DNA of 64,000 nucleotides from Streptomyces spectabilis (GCF_008704795.1 NZ_CP023690.1:4784501-4848500); one strand, 5' to 3'; shown: positions 49,703 to 60,930, counted from the first letter of the stretch. The notes: a model not told the origin generated them from the letters alone. Program-made: numbers and translations.

Positions 49703-49964
49703 AGCACTGCACGCGCGCGTGGAGGCTCGCTTCCCCGCGCGCGGATGCCGTCCCCGACCCGCCCCTGGTGAAGTACGCCCTCGCGCCCGCCCCGTGACCA
49801 GGCACGACCGAAACCTCACAGCTTCTGCGTGCGACCTCCCTCTCATCCGGCGTCGCGCCCGCAACCGCTCCCCGTAGACTTCCCTCCCGTGACATGCCGC
49901 GGGCCGCGGGGCAAGATGGCCTGGGCGGTCGGCAAGGTGCGGTAACCAGGGAGGAAGCGTCGTC

Positions 49965-52900
49965 GTGAGCAGCAGGCCATCCCGAGGCGCTGCTCGCCTC
50001 GCAGCCATACTCGACGCGCTCCCGGACGCGCTGGTGCTGGTCAACGCCAACGGGACCGTCGTGAACGCGAACGCCATCGCGCTCGAGGCCTTCGAGGCGC
50101 CCGGCACCGCGCTCGTGGGGCGCGGACTGCTCGATCTGCTGCCGGAGTTCGACTCCCGGCTCATTCCCGGCTCCATGCGCCGTCCGGACAGTACGGACGA
50201 ACGCGGACGGACCAAGCCGAAACGGATGATCGCCCGCCGAACGGACGGCTACGAGTTCCCCGTCGAGGTCACCAGCTCCAGCCTCGAGGACAGCAGGAAC
50301 GCCTACGACGAGCGCTACGGCCACAGCGGTCACAGCGGCTATGGCGGCTACAGCGGCGACGAGATGCTGATGATCGTCGTCCGCGACCTGTCCGGTGCGC
50401 TCAACACGGAAGCCGAACTGGCGCGTTCGCAGCGGCAGACCGAGATGATCCTGCGGGCCGCCGCCGAAGGCGTCGTCGGCACGGACACCGACGGCCGGGT
50501 CGTCCTGGTCAACCCCGCCGCCGCCCAGATACTCGGCTTTCGCGCGAGCGACCTCGGCGGGCAGGAACTGCACCCGCTGGTCCTGCACTCGCGCGCCGAC
50601 GGCGAGCCCTTCCCGTACGACGAGTCGCCGCTCGCGGACACGCTGCGCTCCGGGCGCAAGCACCGCGTGCGCGGCCAGGTCCTGTGGGCCAAGAGCGGCG
50701 AGAAGGTCTCGGTCGACCTGACGACGGCACCCGTGCGCGACGGCGACCAGCTCGTCGGCGCGGTCATGACCTTCACCGACCGGCGGCCGTACGACACGCT
50801 CGCCGAGAAGCACGAGACCGCGCTCGCCCAGCACGCCGAGGAGCTGCGCGAGGCGGCGGAGCGCCGCGAGGAGGAACTCGCGGCCGAGCAGGAGCGGTAC
50901 GCGGCGCTCGCCGAGCGCGAGAAGGACCGCTACGAGGCCTTCGCCGAGCAGGAGCAGGAGCGCTACGACGCCCTCGCCGCCCGGCACACCCAGCTCATCG
51001 CCGTCCTCGACCGGTCCTTGCGCGGGCCGCTCGACGAGATGCGCCGCGAACTGGCCGCGCTCGCCGCCGACGACGCGGGCCAGCTCTGGCCCGAGGCCAA
51101 CCAGGTCCTGCACCACCTGTCGGCCGGGTACGCCCGCATGACGACCCTCGTGGACAACGTCCTGGGCTTCCAGCGCCTGGAGGCGGGCGACGAGGAGCTG
51201 ACCCGTACGGTCGTACCGCTGGACGCCGTCGTCGCGGCGGGCGTCGACGGGGCCGTCGAGCTGATCGGGCCCGGCCGCGCCCAGTTCGCCGTGCACGCGC
51301 CGCCGGTCGCGGTCCAGGTGGACGCGCACCGGCTCTCGACGGCCCTCGCGCATCTGATCGCCGACGTGGCCGGAATCGACGCTACCGGCAACACGCGCGC
51401 GGGAGCCGTGGTTTCGGGCGGCCCCGAGGCCGCGGCCGGGTACGTCGACTCGACGATCGTCGTCGCCGCGGCCCAGCGCGGCGAGGTCGTCCGCATCGAG
51501 GTGCGCGGGCCCTACACCGGCGGCGACCCCGTCCACGAGCCCGTCGTCCAGGGCATCGTGCGGGCCCACGGCGGCGTGCTCCAGACGCACGAGGTGCCGG
51601 GCACGAGCGGCAGCGCGTACGTGCTCGAAGTACCGGTCGGGGACGGCTCCGGGGCCGTTCCCGGGACGTCCGTCGAGGTGTCCTCACGGATGGCTCCCGA
51701 GGTCGTCGCCGAGGCCCCGGCGGTGCGGAACGGCGGCGCCGCGGGCGCCGGTGCCGTGGTGCCCGAACAGGTGGGCGCACCCTCCGGGGGCGGTCGCAGG
51801 CGGGCGCGGCGCTCCTCGGTGGACTCCTTCCTGGACAGCGGTGTTCCCGGTGCGGCGGGTTCCGGTGACACCAGAGGCGTGGAGGCCGCCGACTCCGGCC
51901 CGGGTCCCGCCGGACCCGCCGCCGAGGCCGGTCCCGGTGGCGGCACCGGGCGGCGCAGGCGGCGTGCCGTCGCGCACGGCCCGGCAGAGCCCGCCCAGGT
52001 CGCTCCCGCCGACACGGGCACGGGTACAGGTGCGAGTACGGGTACGGGTACGGGTTTCGGTGCGTCCTCCGGCGATACGTCGGGAGGCACCGGGCGGCGT
52101 CGTGGACGGCCGAGCCCCGCCGAGGGCGCCGTGATGACGGCGGCCGAGCACGCCGCCGGTTCGGCGGCGCTCGGCGAGACCGTGCCTCCTCAGGGAGTGC
52201 CGTCCCAGGCGGTGCCGCCCCAGGGCGACGCGATGCCTTCAGGGCGGCGTGCCCGACGGACGGGCGAGCCGCAGGCGTTGGCGCTGCCGTCGGGGACCGG
52301 GGCCGCTCCGGAGTACGGGGACGGGCAGGGCGAGGGCCCTGACGCACCGCGTCCCGGCGGCCGTCGTGCCCGGCGCGCCCTTGCCGCGGCCCAGGAGCGG
52401 GCGGCGGCGGAAGAGGCGTCCAACAGCCGTGTGTTCGCGCTGCCTCCGGCCGAGGCGGACCGTGAGGCGGGCAGCGGGGCGCTGGTCGGCGCCGAGCAGG
52501 TCACGGGTCAGGCCGACGGGCCGGACGCGGGCCACGTCGCTGGACAGACGACTGGGCAGGCCGCTGGACAGACCACTGGGCAAGCCGCTGGACAGGCCGC
52601 GCAGGGTGGTGCGCGGCAGCTCGCCGGCGTGCGGTCGGCCGGTGCCGAGCAGGCCCCGCGCGGCGCGGTCGCCACGGAAGCGGGGCACGCGCAGGTCGGC
52701 GCCTCGGTGAACGTTCCGGCGGGCGTACAGGCGGGGTTGCAGGCCGCCGCGCGCGGCGGAGTGCCCACCCAGGGACGTGGCGCAGGGGCGCAGGGCGGCA
52801 GGCCCGCCCCCGCGTCGGGCGGCCTCCCCGCGGGGCAGGACGACACCGGGCAGGACGACCCCGGCCAGCACGCCGCGGCGCCGCAGGACCCCATCGACGA

Positions 52901-54338
52901 CCACACCCCGCCGCAGCCGCACCCGGCGCAGTCCCCCGCGCTGCCCGCCCAGGCGCAGCCGCAGGCCCCGACCGGACGCCGACGTGCGCGGCAGGCTCCG
53001 CCCGCGGCCGACCCCGCGGTCGGAGCGACTCCGCCCCGGGCCGTGCCCGTCGCGGGCACCCCGGCAGGGGGCGTCGCCACGGCCGGTACGCCCGCCGACG
53101 GCACCCCCGCGGGCGGCACGCCCTCGGCCGCCCTGCCGCCGGAACGTGATCCACGCGCGCGTGCCGCGCAGCCGCTGCCCGCCGAGGCCGCGCCCGTCGA
53201 CCCGAACTCGACCCAGGGGCGCGCGATCAGCGTGCGCACCCTCGGCCAGGGCGTGCCGTTCGGGCGCAAGGCCCAGCCGCCCGTGCAGCCGCAGGCCCAG
53301 CCGCCGCACTCCCCCGCTCAGGCCGCACAGGCCGCACAGCCCGCGCAGGGCGGGTCCGGGCGCCGCCGCAAGCTGGGGACGCCGCCCGAGCCCGGCGCCG
53401 ACGAGCGCCCGGAGAGCGCGGCACGGCCGCACCCGCAGGCGCCGCAGGCCAAGCCGCAGCAGCCCCGGCTCTCGCCGGGCACCGAGGGCACCGGACGCTC
53501 GTACGCGATCGGCGCCCCGGACGAGAACGCCGCCGAGGGCCCCGAGCCGCTGGACGGCCCCGGTGGCGCCGTCGAGGTGACGAACCGGCCCCAGCCGCAG
53601 CCCATGGACGACGAGTTGCCGCCGGAGCCGCTGGACAACCCGCGCCGGCTGCTCGTGTGGCCCGCGCCCGACGTCACCACGCAGCAGGCGCTGAGCGACC
53701 GCGGCTACCGGCCCGTCATCGTGCACTCGCGCGAGGAGGTCGACGCGCAGATCGCCGCGTTCCCCGCGGCCCTCTTCGTGGACCCGCTGACCGGCCCGAT
53801 CACCCGTACCGCGCTGCAGTCGCTGCGCCAGGCCGCGGTCGCCGCGGAGGTGCCGGTGCTCGTCACGGCCGGGCTCGGCCAGGCCTCGCGCGAGGCGGCG
53901 TACGGCGCCGACCCCGCCGTGCTCCTGAAGGCCCTCGCGCCGCGCGACAGCGAGCAGCACCCGCCGCGGGTCCTGCTCATCGAGGAGCACGAGGAGATCG
54001 CCCTCGCCCTGACGGCGACGCTCGAGCGGCGCGGCATGCAGGTCGCGCGGGCCGAGAGCGACGCCGACGCGGTGACGCTCGCCGCCCAGACCCGGCCGAA
54101 CCTGGTGGTGATGGACCTCCATCAGGTACGCCGCCGCCGCGCCGGAATCATCGACTGGCTGCGCGCCAACGGTCAGCTGAACCGCACGCCGTTGGTCGTG
54201 TACACCGCCGCCGTCGACGAGACCGACCTGCCGAAGCTCGCGGCGGGCGAGACCGTGCTGTTCCTGGCCGAGCGGTCCACGAGCGGCGAGGTGCAGACCC
54301 GGATCGTGGACCTGCTGGCGAAGATCGGCACGAACTGA
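49965..54338 (+). CDS. 1457-residue PAS / pseudo-histidine-kinase / receiver protein with long basic-motif disordered region
   Basis: Domain order: PAS 1 (about residues 10-140, LAAILDALPDALVLVNANG), PAS 2 (about 160-270, LRAAAEGVVGTDTDGRVVLV), a Glu-rich coiled coil (about 275-345), then a kinase core. The dimerisation helix reads AVLDRSLRGPLDEMRREL, with Arg or Asp where the phospho-His should be, and the N-box reads HLIADVAG without the usual Asn, so it is a pseudokinase. Residues about 570-1210 are low-complexity, with seven GRRRxR-type basic motifs and TTGQAAG repeats. Two receivers follow: about 1220-1330 (degenerate) and 1335-1457 (VVMDLHQV with Asp). GTG 49965 has AGGGAGGAAG. No membrane helix is present. 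Confidence 0.85.
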   Translation: MSSRPSRGAARLAAILDALPDALVLVNANGTVVNANAIALEAFEAPGTALVGRGLLDLLPEFDSRLIPGSMRRPDSTDERGRTKPKRMIARRTDGYEFPVEVTSSSLEDSRNAYDERYGHSGHSGYGGYSGDEMLMIVVRDLSGALNTEAELARSQRQTEMILRAAAEGVVGTDTDGRVVLVNPAAAQILGFRASDLGGQELHPLVLHSRADGEPFPYDESPLADTLRSGRKHRVRGQVLWAKSGEKVSVDLTTAPVRDGDQLVGAVMTFTDRRPYDTLAEKHETALAQHAEELREAAERREEELAAEQERYAALAEREKDRYEAFAEQEQERYDALAARHTQLIAVLDRSLRGPLDEMRRELAALAADDAGQLWPEANQVLHHLSAGYARMTTLVDNVLGFQRLEAGDEELTRTVVPLDAVVAAGVDGAVELIGPGRAQFAVHAPPVAVQVDAHRLSTALAHLIADVAGIDATGNTRAGAVVSGGPEAAAGYVDSTIVVAAAQRGEVVRIEVRGPYTGGDPVHEPVVQGIVRAHGGVLQTHEVPGTSGSAYVLEVPVGDGSGAVPGTSVEVSSRMAPEVVAEAPAVRNGGAAGAGAVVPEQVGAPSGGGRRRARRSSVDSFLDSGVPGAAGSGDTRGVEAADSGPGPAGPAAEAGPGGGTGRRRRRAVAHGPAEPAQVAPADTGTGTGASTGTGTGFGASSGDTSGGTGRRRGRPSPAEGAVMTAAEHAAGSAALGETVPPQGVPSQAVPPQGDAMPSGRRARRTGEPQALALPSGTGAAPEYGDGQGEGPDAPRPGGRRARRALAAAQERAAAEEASNSRVFALPPAEADREAGSGALVGAEQVTGQADGPDAGHVAGQTTGQAAGQTTGQAAGQAAQGGARQLAGVRSAGAEQAPRGAVATEAGHAQVGASVNVPAGVQAGLQAAARGGVPTQGRGAGAQGGRPAPASGGLPAGQDDTGQDDPGQHAAAPQDPIDDHTPPQPHPAQSPALPAQAQPQAPTGRRRARQAPPAADPAVGATPPRAVPVAGTPAGGVATAGTPADGTPAGGTPSAALPPERDPRARAAQPLPAEAAPVDPNSTQGRAISVRTLGQGVPFGRKAQPPVQPQAQPPHSPAQAAQAAQPAQGGSGRRRKLGTPPEPGADERPESAARPHPQAPQAKPQQPRLSPGTEGTGRSYAIGAPDENAAEGPEPLDGPGGAVEVTNRPQPQPMDDELPPEPLDNPRRLLVWPAPDVTTQQALSDRGYRPVIVHSREEVDAQIAAFPAALFVDPLTGPITRTALQSLRQAAVAAEVPVLVTAGLGQASREAAYGADPAVLLKALAPRDSEQHPPRVLLIEEHEEIALALTATLERRGMQVARAESDADAVTLAAQTRPNLVVMDLHQVRRRRAGIIDWLRANGQLNRTPLVVYTAAVDETDLPKLAAGETVLFLAERSTSGEVQTRIVDLLAKIGTN

Positions 54339-54427
54339 CCCGTGCGGTCCGCCCCTGACCGGTGGGGCCAGGGGCGGAGGGCGGTGTTCCAGGGGCGGTG
54401 CTCCAGGGGCGGAGGGCGGCGGCGGTC

Positions 54428-56077
<1,650 letters not shown>

Positions 56078-56156
56078 GGCGTCCTCCCGGTCGGCGGGCG
56101 GCAGGCGGCCGGGCGGTCCCGGCGCTCTACCTGGCGGTAGCCCCAGATTCTCGCCG

Positions 56157-56172
56157 CATACCGATCGGTATG
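56157..56172. promoter_or_regulatory. perfect 16-bp palindrome upstream of the acyl-CoA ligase
   Basis: CATACCGATCGGTATG, centred about 87 bp upstream of the GTG at 56077. This class of A/TACCGNNCGGTA palindrome is typical of TetR-family regulators of lipid metabolism; the cognate regulator is not in the window. Confidence 0.7.
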
Positions 56173-56410
56173 TCACTACCGCGAGCGCACAAGAAGGCAA
56201 ATTCAGCTACGACGGCCATCCACCCGGCACGCCCCGGCCCGGCCCCGCACGCCGCCCTCGGGCGTGCTGCCGCCGGTGCGCCGCCGCCGGGCGCGGCGGT
56301 CGGCTGCTCAGCGCTCCGCTGGCTGTGCCGCACCACGCCAGCGGGCGCCTGCGGTTCGTCGTGGCTGGTCGCGCCCGCGCGGCGGAGCCGACCGCTCGGC
56401 CGACCGCCGC

Positions 56411-56974
56411 TCAACGGACCGGCGTGAGCTCCGGGTCCTCGCGGAGCTTGCCGAGCGCACGCGACACCGCGCTCTTGACCGTGCCGATGGACACCCCGAG
56501 CACCTCGGCCGTCTGGGCCTCGCTCAGGTCCTCGTAGTAGCGCAGGACGACCATGGCCCGCTGCCGCGCGGGCAGCTTCATGATCGCGCGCCACATCGCG
56601 TCGTGCAGCGCCTGCTGCTCGGCCGGGTCACCGGCCGGCACGGCCTCCGGCTCGGGCAGCTCGTCGCAGGCGAACTCGTCGACCTTGCGCTTGCGCCACT
56701 GCGACGTGCGCGTGTTCAACAGGGCCCGGCGCACATACCCGTCGAGCGCCCGGTGGTCCTCGATCCGGTCCCAGGCCACATAGGTCTTGGTCAGGGCCGT
56801 CTGCAGCAGGTCCTCGGCGTCGCTCGGATTCGCCGTCAGCGAGCGGGCGGTGCGCAGCAGCACGGGCTGTCGGGCCCGGACGTACGAGGCGAACGACGGG
56901 TAAGCGGAAGGACCCGCGCCCCGCGTCGCGGCCTTCGATGCGCTGGTGCACACGGACACCATGGATGCGGTCAT
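56411..56974 (-). CDS. SigE-family ECF RNA polymerase sigma factor
   Basis: A 187-residue extracytoplasmic-function sigma factor. Region 2 spans about residues 30-95 (YVRARQPVLLRTARSLTANP, SDAEDLLQTALTKTYVAWDR, WRKRK). Region 4 spans about 125-180 (LPARQRAMVVLRYYEDLSEA, LGVSIGTVKSAVSRALGKLR). It belongs to the TIGR02983-type SigE family, which often lacks a dedicated anti-sigma factor; none is adjacent. The first 20 residues are Ala/Thr/Ser-rich. TAGCGT lies 6 nt before the ATG with no Shine-Dalgarno sequence, so it is leaderless. Confidence 0.9.
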   Translation of the reverse strand: MTASMVSVCTSASKAATRGAGPSAYPSFASYVRARQPVLLRTARSLTANPSDAEDLLQTALTKTYVAWDRIEDHRALDGYVRRALLNTRTSQWRKRKVDEFACDELPEPEAVPAGDPAEQQALHDAMWRAIMKLPARQRAMVVLRYYEDLSEAQTAEVLGVSIGTVKSAVSRALGKLREDPELTPVR

Positions 56975-56980
56975 GGCTCC

Positions 56981-56986
56981 ACGCTA
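56981..56986 (-). promoter_or_regulatory. leaderless promoter -10 hexamer of the ECF sigma gene
   Basis: TAGCGT on the minus strand, then GGAGCC, then the ATG at 56974. Confidence 0.55.
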
Positions 56987-57157
56987 GAAGCGCCCCCTAC
57001 ATCAGCGGATCGGCCGCAGGTCCCGAAGCGGTGTCCGCCTCAGGTTGTACGAGGGGACGTACTCCCACCTCCTGAAGGTGGAGGAGGGGGAGCGTACTCC
57101 TGAGGGTTTGACCCTGAGGTCCCGGAAACCGCTTGCCCGCGCGGCTCTCGGCACGGC

Positions 57158-58039
57158 TCAGCCGAGCCGCGCAACCGGCGCGTGCATCAGGTTGCGGTCG
57201 ATCTGCAAAGTGCGCCCGCCGTACCGCTCCGTGACGTTGCCCGCGTACTGATGGATCCGCCGCTCCGGATGCCAGGCGTACCAGGGCAGCGCCTGCTCGC
57301 CGTACAGGTCCGGCCGGTTGTTCCACCGGGCGAACCACAGGATCGAGGGCAGGTCGTCGGCCCCCGCCCGCCGCGCCGCCTCCAGGTGCGCTACGCCGGA
57401 GTCGGCACTGCTGTAGAAGCCCGGTACGTAGCCATGGCTGCGCACTTCGCGGCTCCAGGCCCGTACGAAACTGAGCGTGGCCGTGGCGCATTTCTCGTTC
57501 TGGTACGTATACGCCTCCATGTCGAGGTAGAGCGGACTGTCCGGCCCCATGCCGAGCGCCTCGGCCCTGAGGACCGCGTCGTGTCCCTCCCGGGCACCCT
57601 GGGGCCCGGGCTCGCTTCCGATGCGGACGTGCTGCTTGTTCCTGGCCCGTACGCACGGGGACTGCGAGCCGACGTACACCGGCAGCACGCCCCAGCCCAT
57701 CCCGTCGACCTCCGTCAGCCAGGCCCGGCTCAGCTGCGGCTGGTCCTGACAGGCCCGTCCGCGCCCGGCGTAGTAGACCCCCACCGCGCGGTACGGGGAG
57801 TCGAGCCAGCGCCGCATGGTGTCGGCCGGGGGTGTCAGACAGGTGTCGAAGGCCCGGCCGCTGAACACACCGGGCTCCGCCGCCGCTCCGGGCCGGGCCG
57901 GGCCGCCCTGCCCCGTCGGCTGCCCGAGGGCCGCCCGGCGCGCGGGTCCCGACCCCTCGGGGGGAGCCGAGGTGTCCAGGGCCAGCGTCGCGAGGGAGAG
58001 GGCGAGGACAAGTCCAGTGATCGTCTTCCGGTGGCGCAT
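57158..58039 (-). CDS. DUF1906 (Rv2525c-like) secreted glycoside-hydrolase-like protein
   Basis: A 293-residue protein with an N-terminal signal (residues 1-25, TITGLVLALSLATLALDTSA) and an Ala/Gly/Pro linker. The DUF1906 TIM-barrel domain follows (about 58-290): FDTCLTPPADTMRRWLDSP, VGVYYAGRGRACQDQPQLS, GVLPVYVGSQSPC, DSPLYLDMEAYTYQ and YVPGFYSSADSGV. The acidic YLDMEAY segment is the counterpart of catalytic or binding residues in related lysozyme-like barrels. The wall polymer it acts on is unknown. A short hairpin-rich gap (56987-57157) separates it from the sigma gene. Confidence 0.82.
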   Translation of the reverse strand: MRHRKTITGLVLALSLATLALDTSAPPEGSGPARRAALGQPTGQGGPARPGAAAEPGVFSGRAFDTCLTPPADTMRRWLDSPYRAVGVYYAGRGRACQDQPQLSRAWLTEVDGMGWGVLPVYVGSQSPCVRARNKQHVRIGSEPGPQGAREGHDAVLRAEALGMGPDSPLYLDMEAYTYQNEKCATATLSFVRAWSREVRSHGYVPGFYSSADSGVAHLEAARRAGADDLPSILWFARWNNRPDLYGEQALPWYAWHPERRIHQYAGNVTERYGGRTLQIDRNLMHAPVARLG

Positions 58040-58090
58040 ACGGCGAGTGAACGGGCCGGGGCGGTCGCCGGACCCGGGACACGCGCGCGT

Positions 58091-59257
58091 TCAGCCGTCC
58101 GCCGTCAGAATCAGCCCCGATGTGGGGACGCCGGTGCCCGCCGTGACCAGGGCGCGCCCGGCGCCGGGTATCTGGTTCACCGCCGTGCCGCGCAGCTGGC
58201 GCACGGCTTCCGCGATGCCGTTCATCCCGTGGAGATAGGCCTCGCCGAGCTGTCCGCCATGGGTGTTCAGCGGCAGCCGCTCCTTGGCGACGAACTCCGC
58301 GGCCTCACCCGGCGCGCAGAACCCGAACTCCTCCAGCTGCATCAGCACGAACGGCGTGAAGTGGTCATAGAGGATCCCGACGTCGATCTCGCCGGGGGCG
58401 AGCCCCGAGGTGCGCCACAACTGCCGCGCCACGACGCCCATTTCGGGCAGGCCGGTGAGATCGTCGCGGTAGTAGCTGGTCATCTGCTCCTGGGCGCGGC
58501 CCGCACCCTGCGCGGCCGCGGCGATCACCGCGGGCGGCCTCGGCAGATCCCTGGCCCGCTCCACGCTGGTGACGACGATGGCCTGCCCGCCGTCCGTCTC
58601 CTGGCAGCAGTCCAGAAGACGCAGCGGCTCCACGATCCACCGGGAGGCGGCGTGCTCCTCCAGCGTGATGGGTCTGCCGTGGAAGTACGCGGCCGGGTTG
58701 GTCGCCGCGTACCTCCGGTCGGTGACCGCGACGTGGCCGAAGACCTCCGGGGTCAGGCCATGGGTGTGGAGATAGCGCTGAGCGGCCATCGCGACCCAGG
58801 AGGCGGGGGTGAGCAGCCCGAACGGCAGCGCCCAGCCGAGCGCCACGCCCTCCGCCGAGGGCTCCCGACGGCTGACTCCGGCGCCGAAGCGGCGGCCCGA
58901 CCGCTCGTTGAACGCCCGGTAGCAGACGACCACTTCGGCCACTCCCGCCGCTATCGCGAGTGCCGCTTGCTGCACGGTGGCGCAGGCCGCGCCACCGCCG
59001 TAGTGCACGCGGGAGAAGAAGGAGAGCTCGCCCATGCCCGCCGCCTGGGCGACCGTGATCTCCGGGCTCGTGTCCATCGTGAAGGTGACCAGGCCGTCGA
59101 CGTCGGCGGGAGCGAGGCCCGCGTCGGCGAGCGCCGCCCGCACCGCCTCCACGGCCAGCGTCAGCTCGCTGCGCCCGGAGTCCTTGGAGAACTCGGTGGC
59201 ACCGATCCCGACGACCGCCGCCCTGCCGCCGAGGCCGTCCCTCGCCCGCCCGCTCAT
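58091..59257 (-). CDS. thiolase-fold lipid-transfer protein, Ltp2-like aldolase
   Basis: A 388-residue thiolase-superfamily protein. GIGATEFSKDSGRSELTLAV (about residues 16-35), VHYGGGAACATVQQAALAIA (about 84-103), VILYDHFTPFVLMQLEEFGF-like segment (about 300) and LPLNTHGGQLGEAYLHGMNG (about 335-354) match the Ltp2/SCP2-thiolase group. In mycobacteria Ltp2 with the ChsH2 DUF35 domain cleaves the last steroid side-chain carbons by retro-aldol reaction. The ATG overlaps the MaoC stop (ATGA). The three overlapping genes chsH2-chsH1-ltp2 have the same order as the mycobacterial igr operon. Confidence 0.82.
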   Translation of the reverse strand: MSGRARDGLGGRAAVVGIGATEFSKDSGRSELTLAVEAVRAALADAGLAPADVDGLVTFTMDTSPEITVAQAAGMGELSFFSRVHYGGGAACATVQQAALAIAAGVAEVVVCYRAFNERSGRRFGAGVSRREPSAEGVALGWALPFGLLTPASWVAMAAQRYLHTHGLTPEVFGHVAVTDRRYAATNPAAYFHGRPITLEEHAASRWIVEPLRLLDCCQETDGGQAIVVTSVERARDLPRPPAVIAAAAQGAGRAQEQMTSYYRDDLTGLPEMGVVARQLWRTSGLAPGEIDVGILYDHFTPFVLMQLEEFGFCAPGEAAEFVAKERLPLNTHGGQLGEAYLHGMNGIAEAVRQLRGTAVNQIPGAGRALVTAGTGVPTSGLILTADG

Positions 59258-59775
59258 GCCGCGCCTCCCGCCGCGGCGTCGGGCACGGTCACCTTCACCG
59301 TGCCGGTGACGTGTCTGCCTATGGCGTTGGCCCCGAGGACCCTGACCGTCGCCGTGGTGCCCTCCGGGGTCCGGGCGATCTCCTCGACAGAGCCCGTCAA
59401 CACCATCGTGTCCCCCGGATAGTTGGGCGCGCCCAGCCTGATCTTCACCGAGCGGAGGACGGCGCTCGGCCCGAAGTGGTCGGTGATGTACCGCCCCACC
59501 AGGCCGTTGGTGGTGAGGATGTTCATGAAGATGTCGGGGGAACCCTTCTCCTTCGCGAGCTCCACGTCGTGGTGCACGTCCTGGTAGTCCCTGGAGGCGA
59601 TCGCTCCCGCGACGATCAGCGTGCGCGTGACCGGGATCTCCAGCGGCGGCAGCGCGTCACCGGCTTTCACGGCGGCCGCGCCCTTCGAAGGCCGGCCCGC
59701 CTCCGCATGGCCCATCTCCGCATGCCCCGTCTCCGCATGGTCCTTGGCCGAGCGGCCCGTCTCCGTGCGGCTCAT
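59254..59775 (-). CDS. MaoC-like hydratase, ChsH1-like subunit
   Basis: A 173-residue hotdog-fold protein. A disordered His/Ala/Glu-rich leader (residues 1-35, ETGHAEMGHAEAG) precedes LPPLEIPVTRTLIVAGAIAS and YQDVHHDVELAKEKGSPDIF (about 66-85). MNILTTNGLVGRYITDHFGP lies at about 87-106. The DxHxD-type hydratase motif (D-V-H-H-D) is present, which supplies the catalytic residues in ChsH1/ChsH2 heterodimers. It overlaps both neighbours by 4 nt, giving a fully coupled three-gene operon. Confidence 0.8.
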   Translation of the reverse strand: MSRTETGRSAKDHAETGHAEMGHAEAGRPSKGAAAVKAGDALPPLEIPVTRTLIVAGAIASRDYQDVHHDVELAKEKGSPDIFMNILTTNGLVGRYITDHFGPSAVLRSVKIRLGAPNYPGDTMVLTGSVEEIARTPEGTTATVRVLGANAIGRHVTGTVKVTVPDAAAGGAA

Positions 59776-60803
59776 CGGTCCACACCCCCTTCCAGAGCGG
59801 CCACGGCAGCCTCCTCCAGGGCCCGGAACACCGGCAGCTCCAGGTCCTCGTCCACCCGCTGGAACTCCAGCCGCACCGGCATCCCGATCCGTACGGCCCG
59901 GGGCGGCACGCCCACCACATTGCTGATGATCCGCACGCCCTCCGCGAGCTCGACGAGCACCACCGCGTACGGACCTGGCCCGCCCGACGCCGTGAAGGCC
60001 GGGAAGGAAGGGTGGTGCATCACCACATACGAATAGACCGTGCCCTCGCCGCTCGCCTCGACCGTGTCCCACTCGGGGGAGCCGCAGGCACCGCACCCCG
60101 GCAGCCAGGGGAAGCGGAGCGTGCCGCAGCCCCCGCAGCGCTGGATGAGGAGCCGGTGCAGGGCCACGCCCTCCCAGAAACCGGCGTTGTCCCTGTTGAC
60201 CACCGGGCGGGGGCGGATGGGCGCGTCCGCTCCGCGGGTCCGGGTGGTGGCCGTGACCGGCGGTCTCCGCTTCGCGGGGCGGTACTTGAGGATCCGGAAG
60301 CGGTGCGTGCCCGCGAGCTCCCCGTCCGCGCGGACGTCCATCCGGGTCGTCACGAAATACCCCGCGCCGAGCTTGGTCGTCTTACGGTCCGACACCGACT
60401 CGATCACCGCGTCGAACGTGATCTCGGCACCCGGCCGCAGCGGGCGCAGATACTCCTGCTCGCAGTCGGTGGCGACCACCGAGGTGCACCCGGCGTCGTC
60501 GAGCAGGGCCAGCAGCTCGTCGTACGCGTCCGAGCGGGCCGCGTGGCCCGAGAGGCCGCCCATCGTCCAGGCCTGGAGCATGGTCGGCGGGGCGATCGCG
60601 TCGGGTCCCTCGTACGCCGGACTGGTGTCGCCCAGGGCCTCGCACCAGTGCCGGATCATCGGCGCGTTGACCGGATCCCTGCCGCGGCCGGACTCGGCCG
60701 CGGACCGGCCCTCGTACGCCTTCAGCCGTCCATACACCTCATCGGGCCCGTACGGCCCTGTCTCCGCCCTGCTCTCCGCCCTGCTCCGCGCGCTGCCCGT
60801 CAC
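59772..60803 (-). CDS. ChsH2-like MaoC/DUF35 two-domain protein
   Basis: A 343-residue protein. The N-terminal half (about residues 15-180) is a hotdog hydratase domain (PMIRHWCEALGDTSPAYEGP, PPTMLQAWTMGGL, DCEQEYLRPLRPGAEITFD). The C-terminal half is a DUF35 domain with a zinc ribbon (RCGGCGTLRFPWLPGCGACG, about 235-254) and an OB-fold ending in EFQRVDEDLELPVF. In mycobacteria the two halves pair with ChsH1 and with Ltp2, respectively. GTG 60803 is chosen because GGAGGGG lies 6 nt upstream; the frame continues to 60905 as likely non-coding. It leads the operon. Confidence 0.82.
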   Translation of the reverse strand: MTGSARSRAESRAETGPYGPDEVYGRLKAYEGRSAAESGRGRDPVNAPMIRHWCEALGDTSPAYEGPDAIAPPTMLQAWTMGGLSGHAARSDAYDELLALLDDAGCTSVVATDCEQEYLRPLRPGAEITFDAVIESVSDRKTTKLGAGYFVTTRMDVRADGELAGTHRFRILKYRPAKRRPPVTATTRTRGADAPIRPRPVVNRDNAGFWEGVALHRLLIQRCGGCGTLRFPWLPGCGACGSPEWDTVEASGEGTVYSYVVMHHPSFPAFTASGGPGPYAVVLVELAEGVRIISNVVGVPPRAVRIGMPVRLEFQRVDEDLELPVFRALEEAAVAALEGGVDR

Positions 60804-60915
60804 CGTCGTCCCCTCCGCCGCCCCGATCAACCGCCCCCGCGAGCTCCTGACATATTCGGTACACCGCAGCCGCCGCATCGGTTCCCACCGATGCTCCGCC
60901 GCCACGCACTGATTT

Positions 60916-60930
60916 CTGACTGTCCGTCAG
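60916..60930. promoter_or_regulatory. inverted repeat upstream of the chsH2-like operon
   Basis: CTGAC-TGTCC-GTCAG, a 5-5-5 dyad 113 nt before the GTG at 60803; it suits a TetR-type operator. The regulator is not identified here. Confidence 0.45.
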
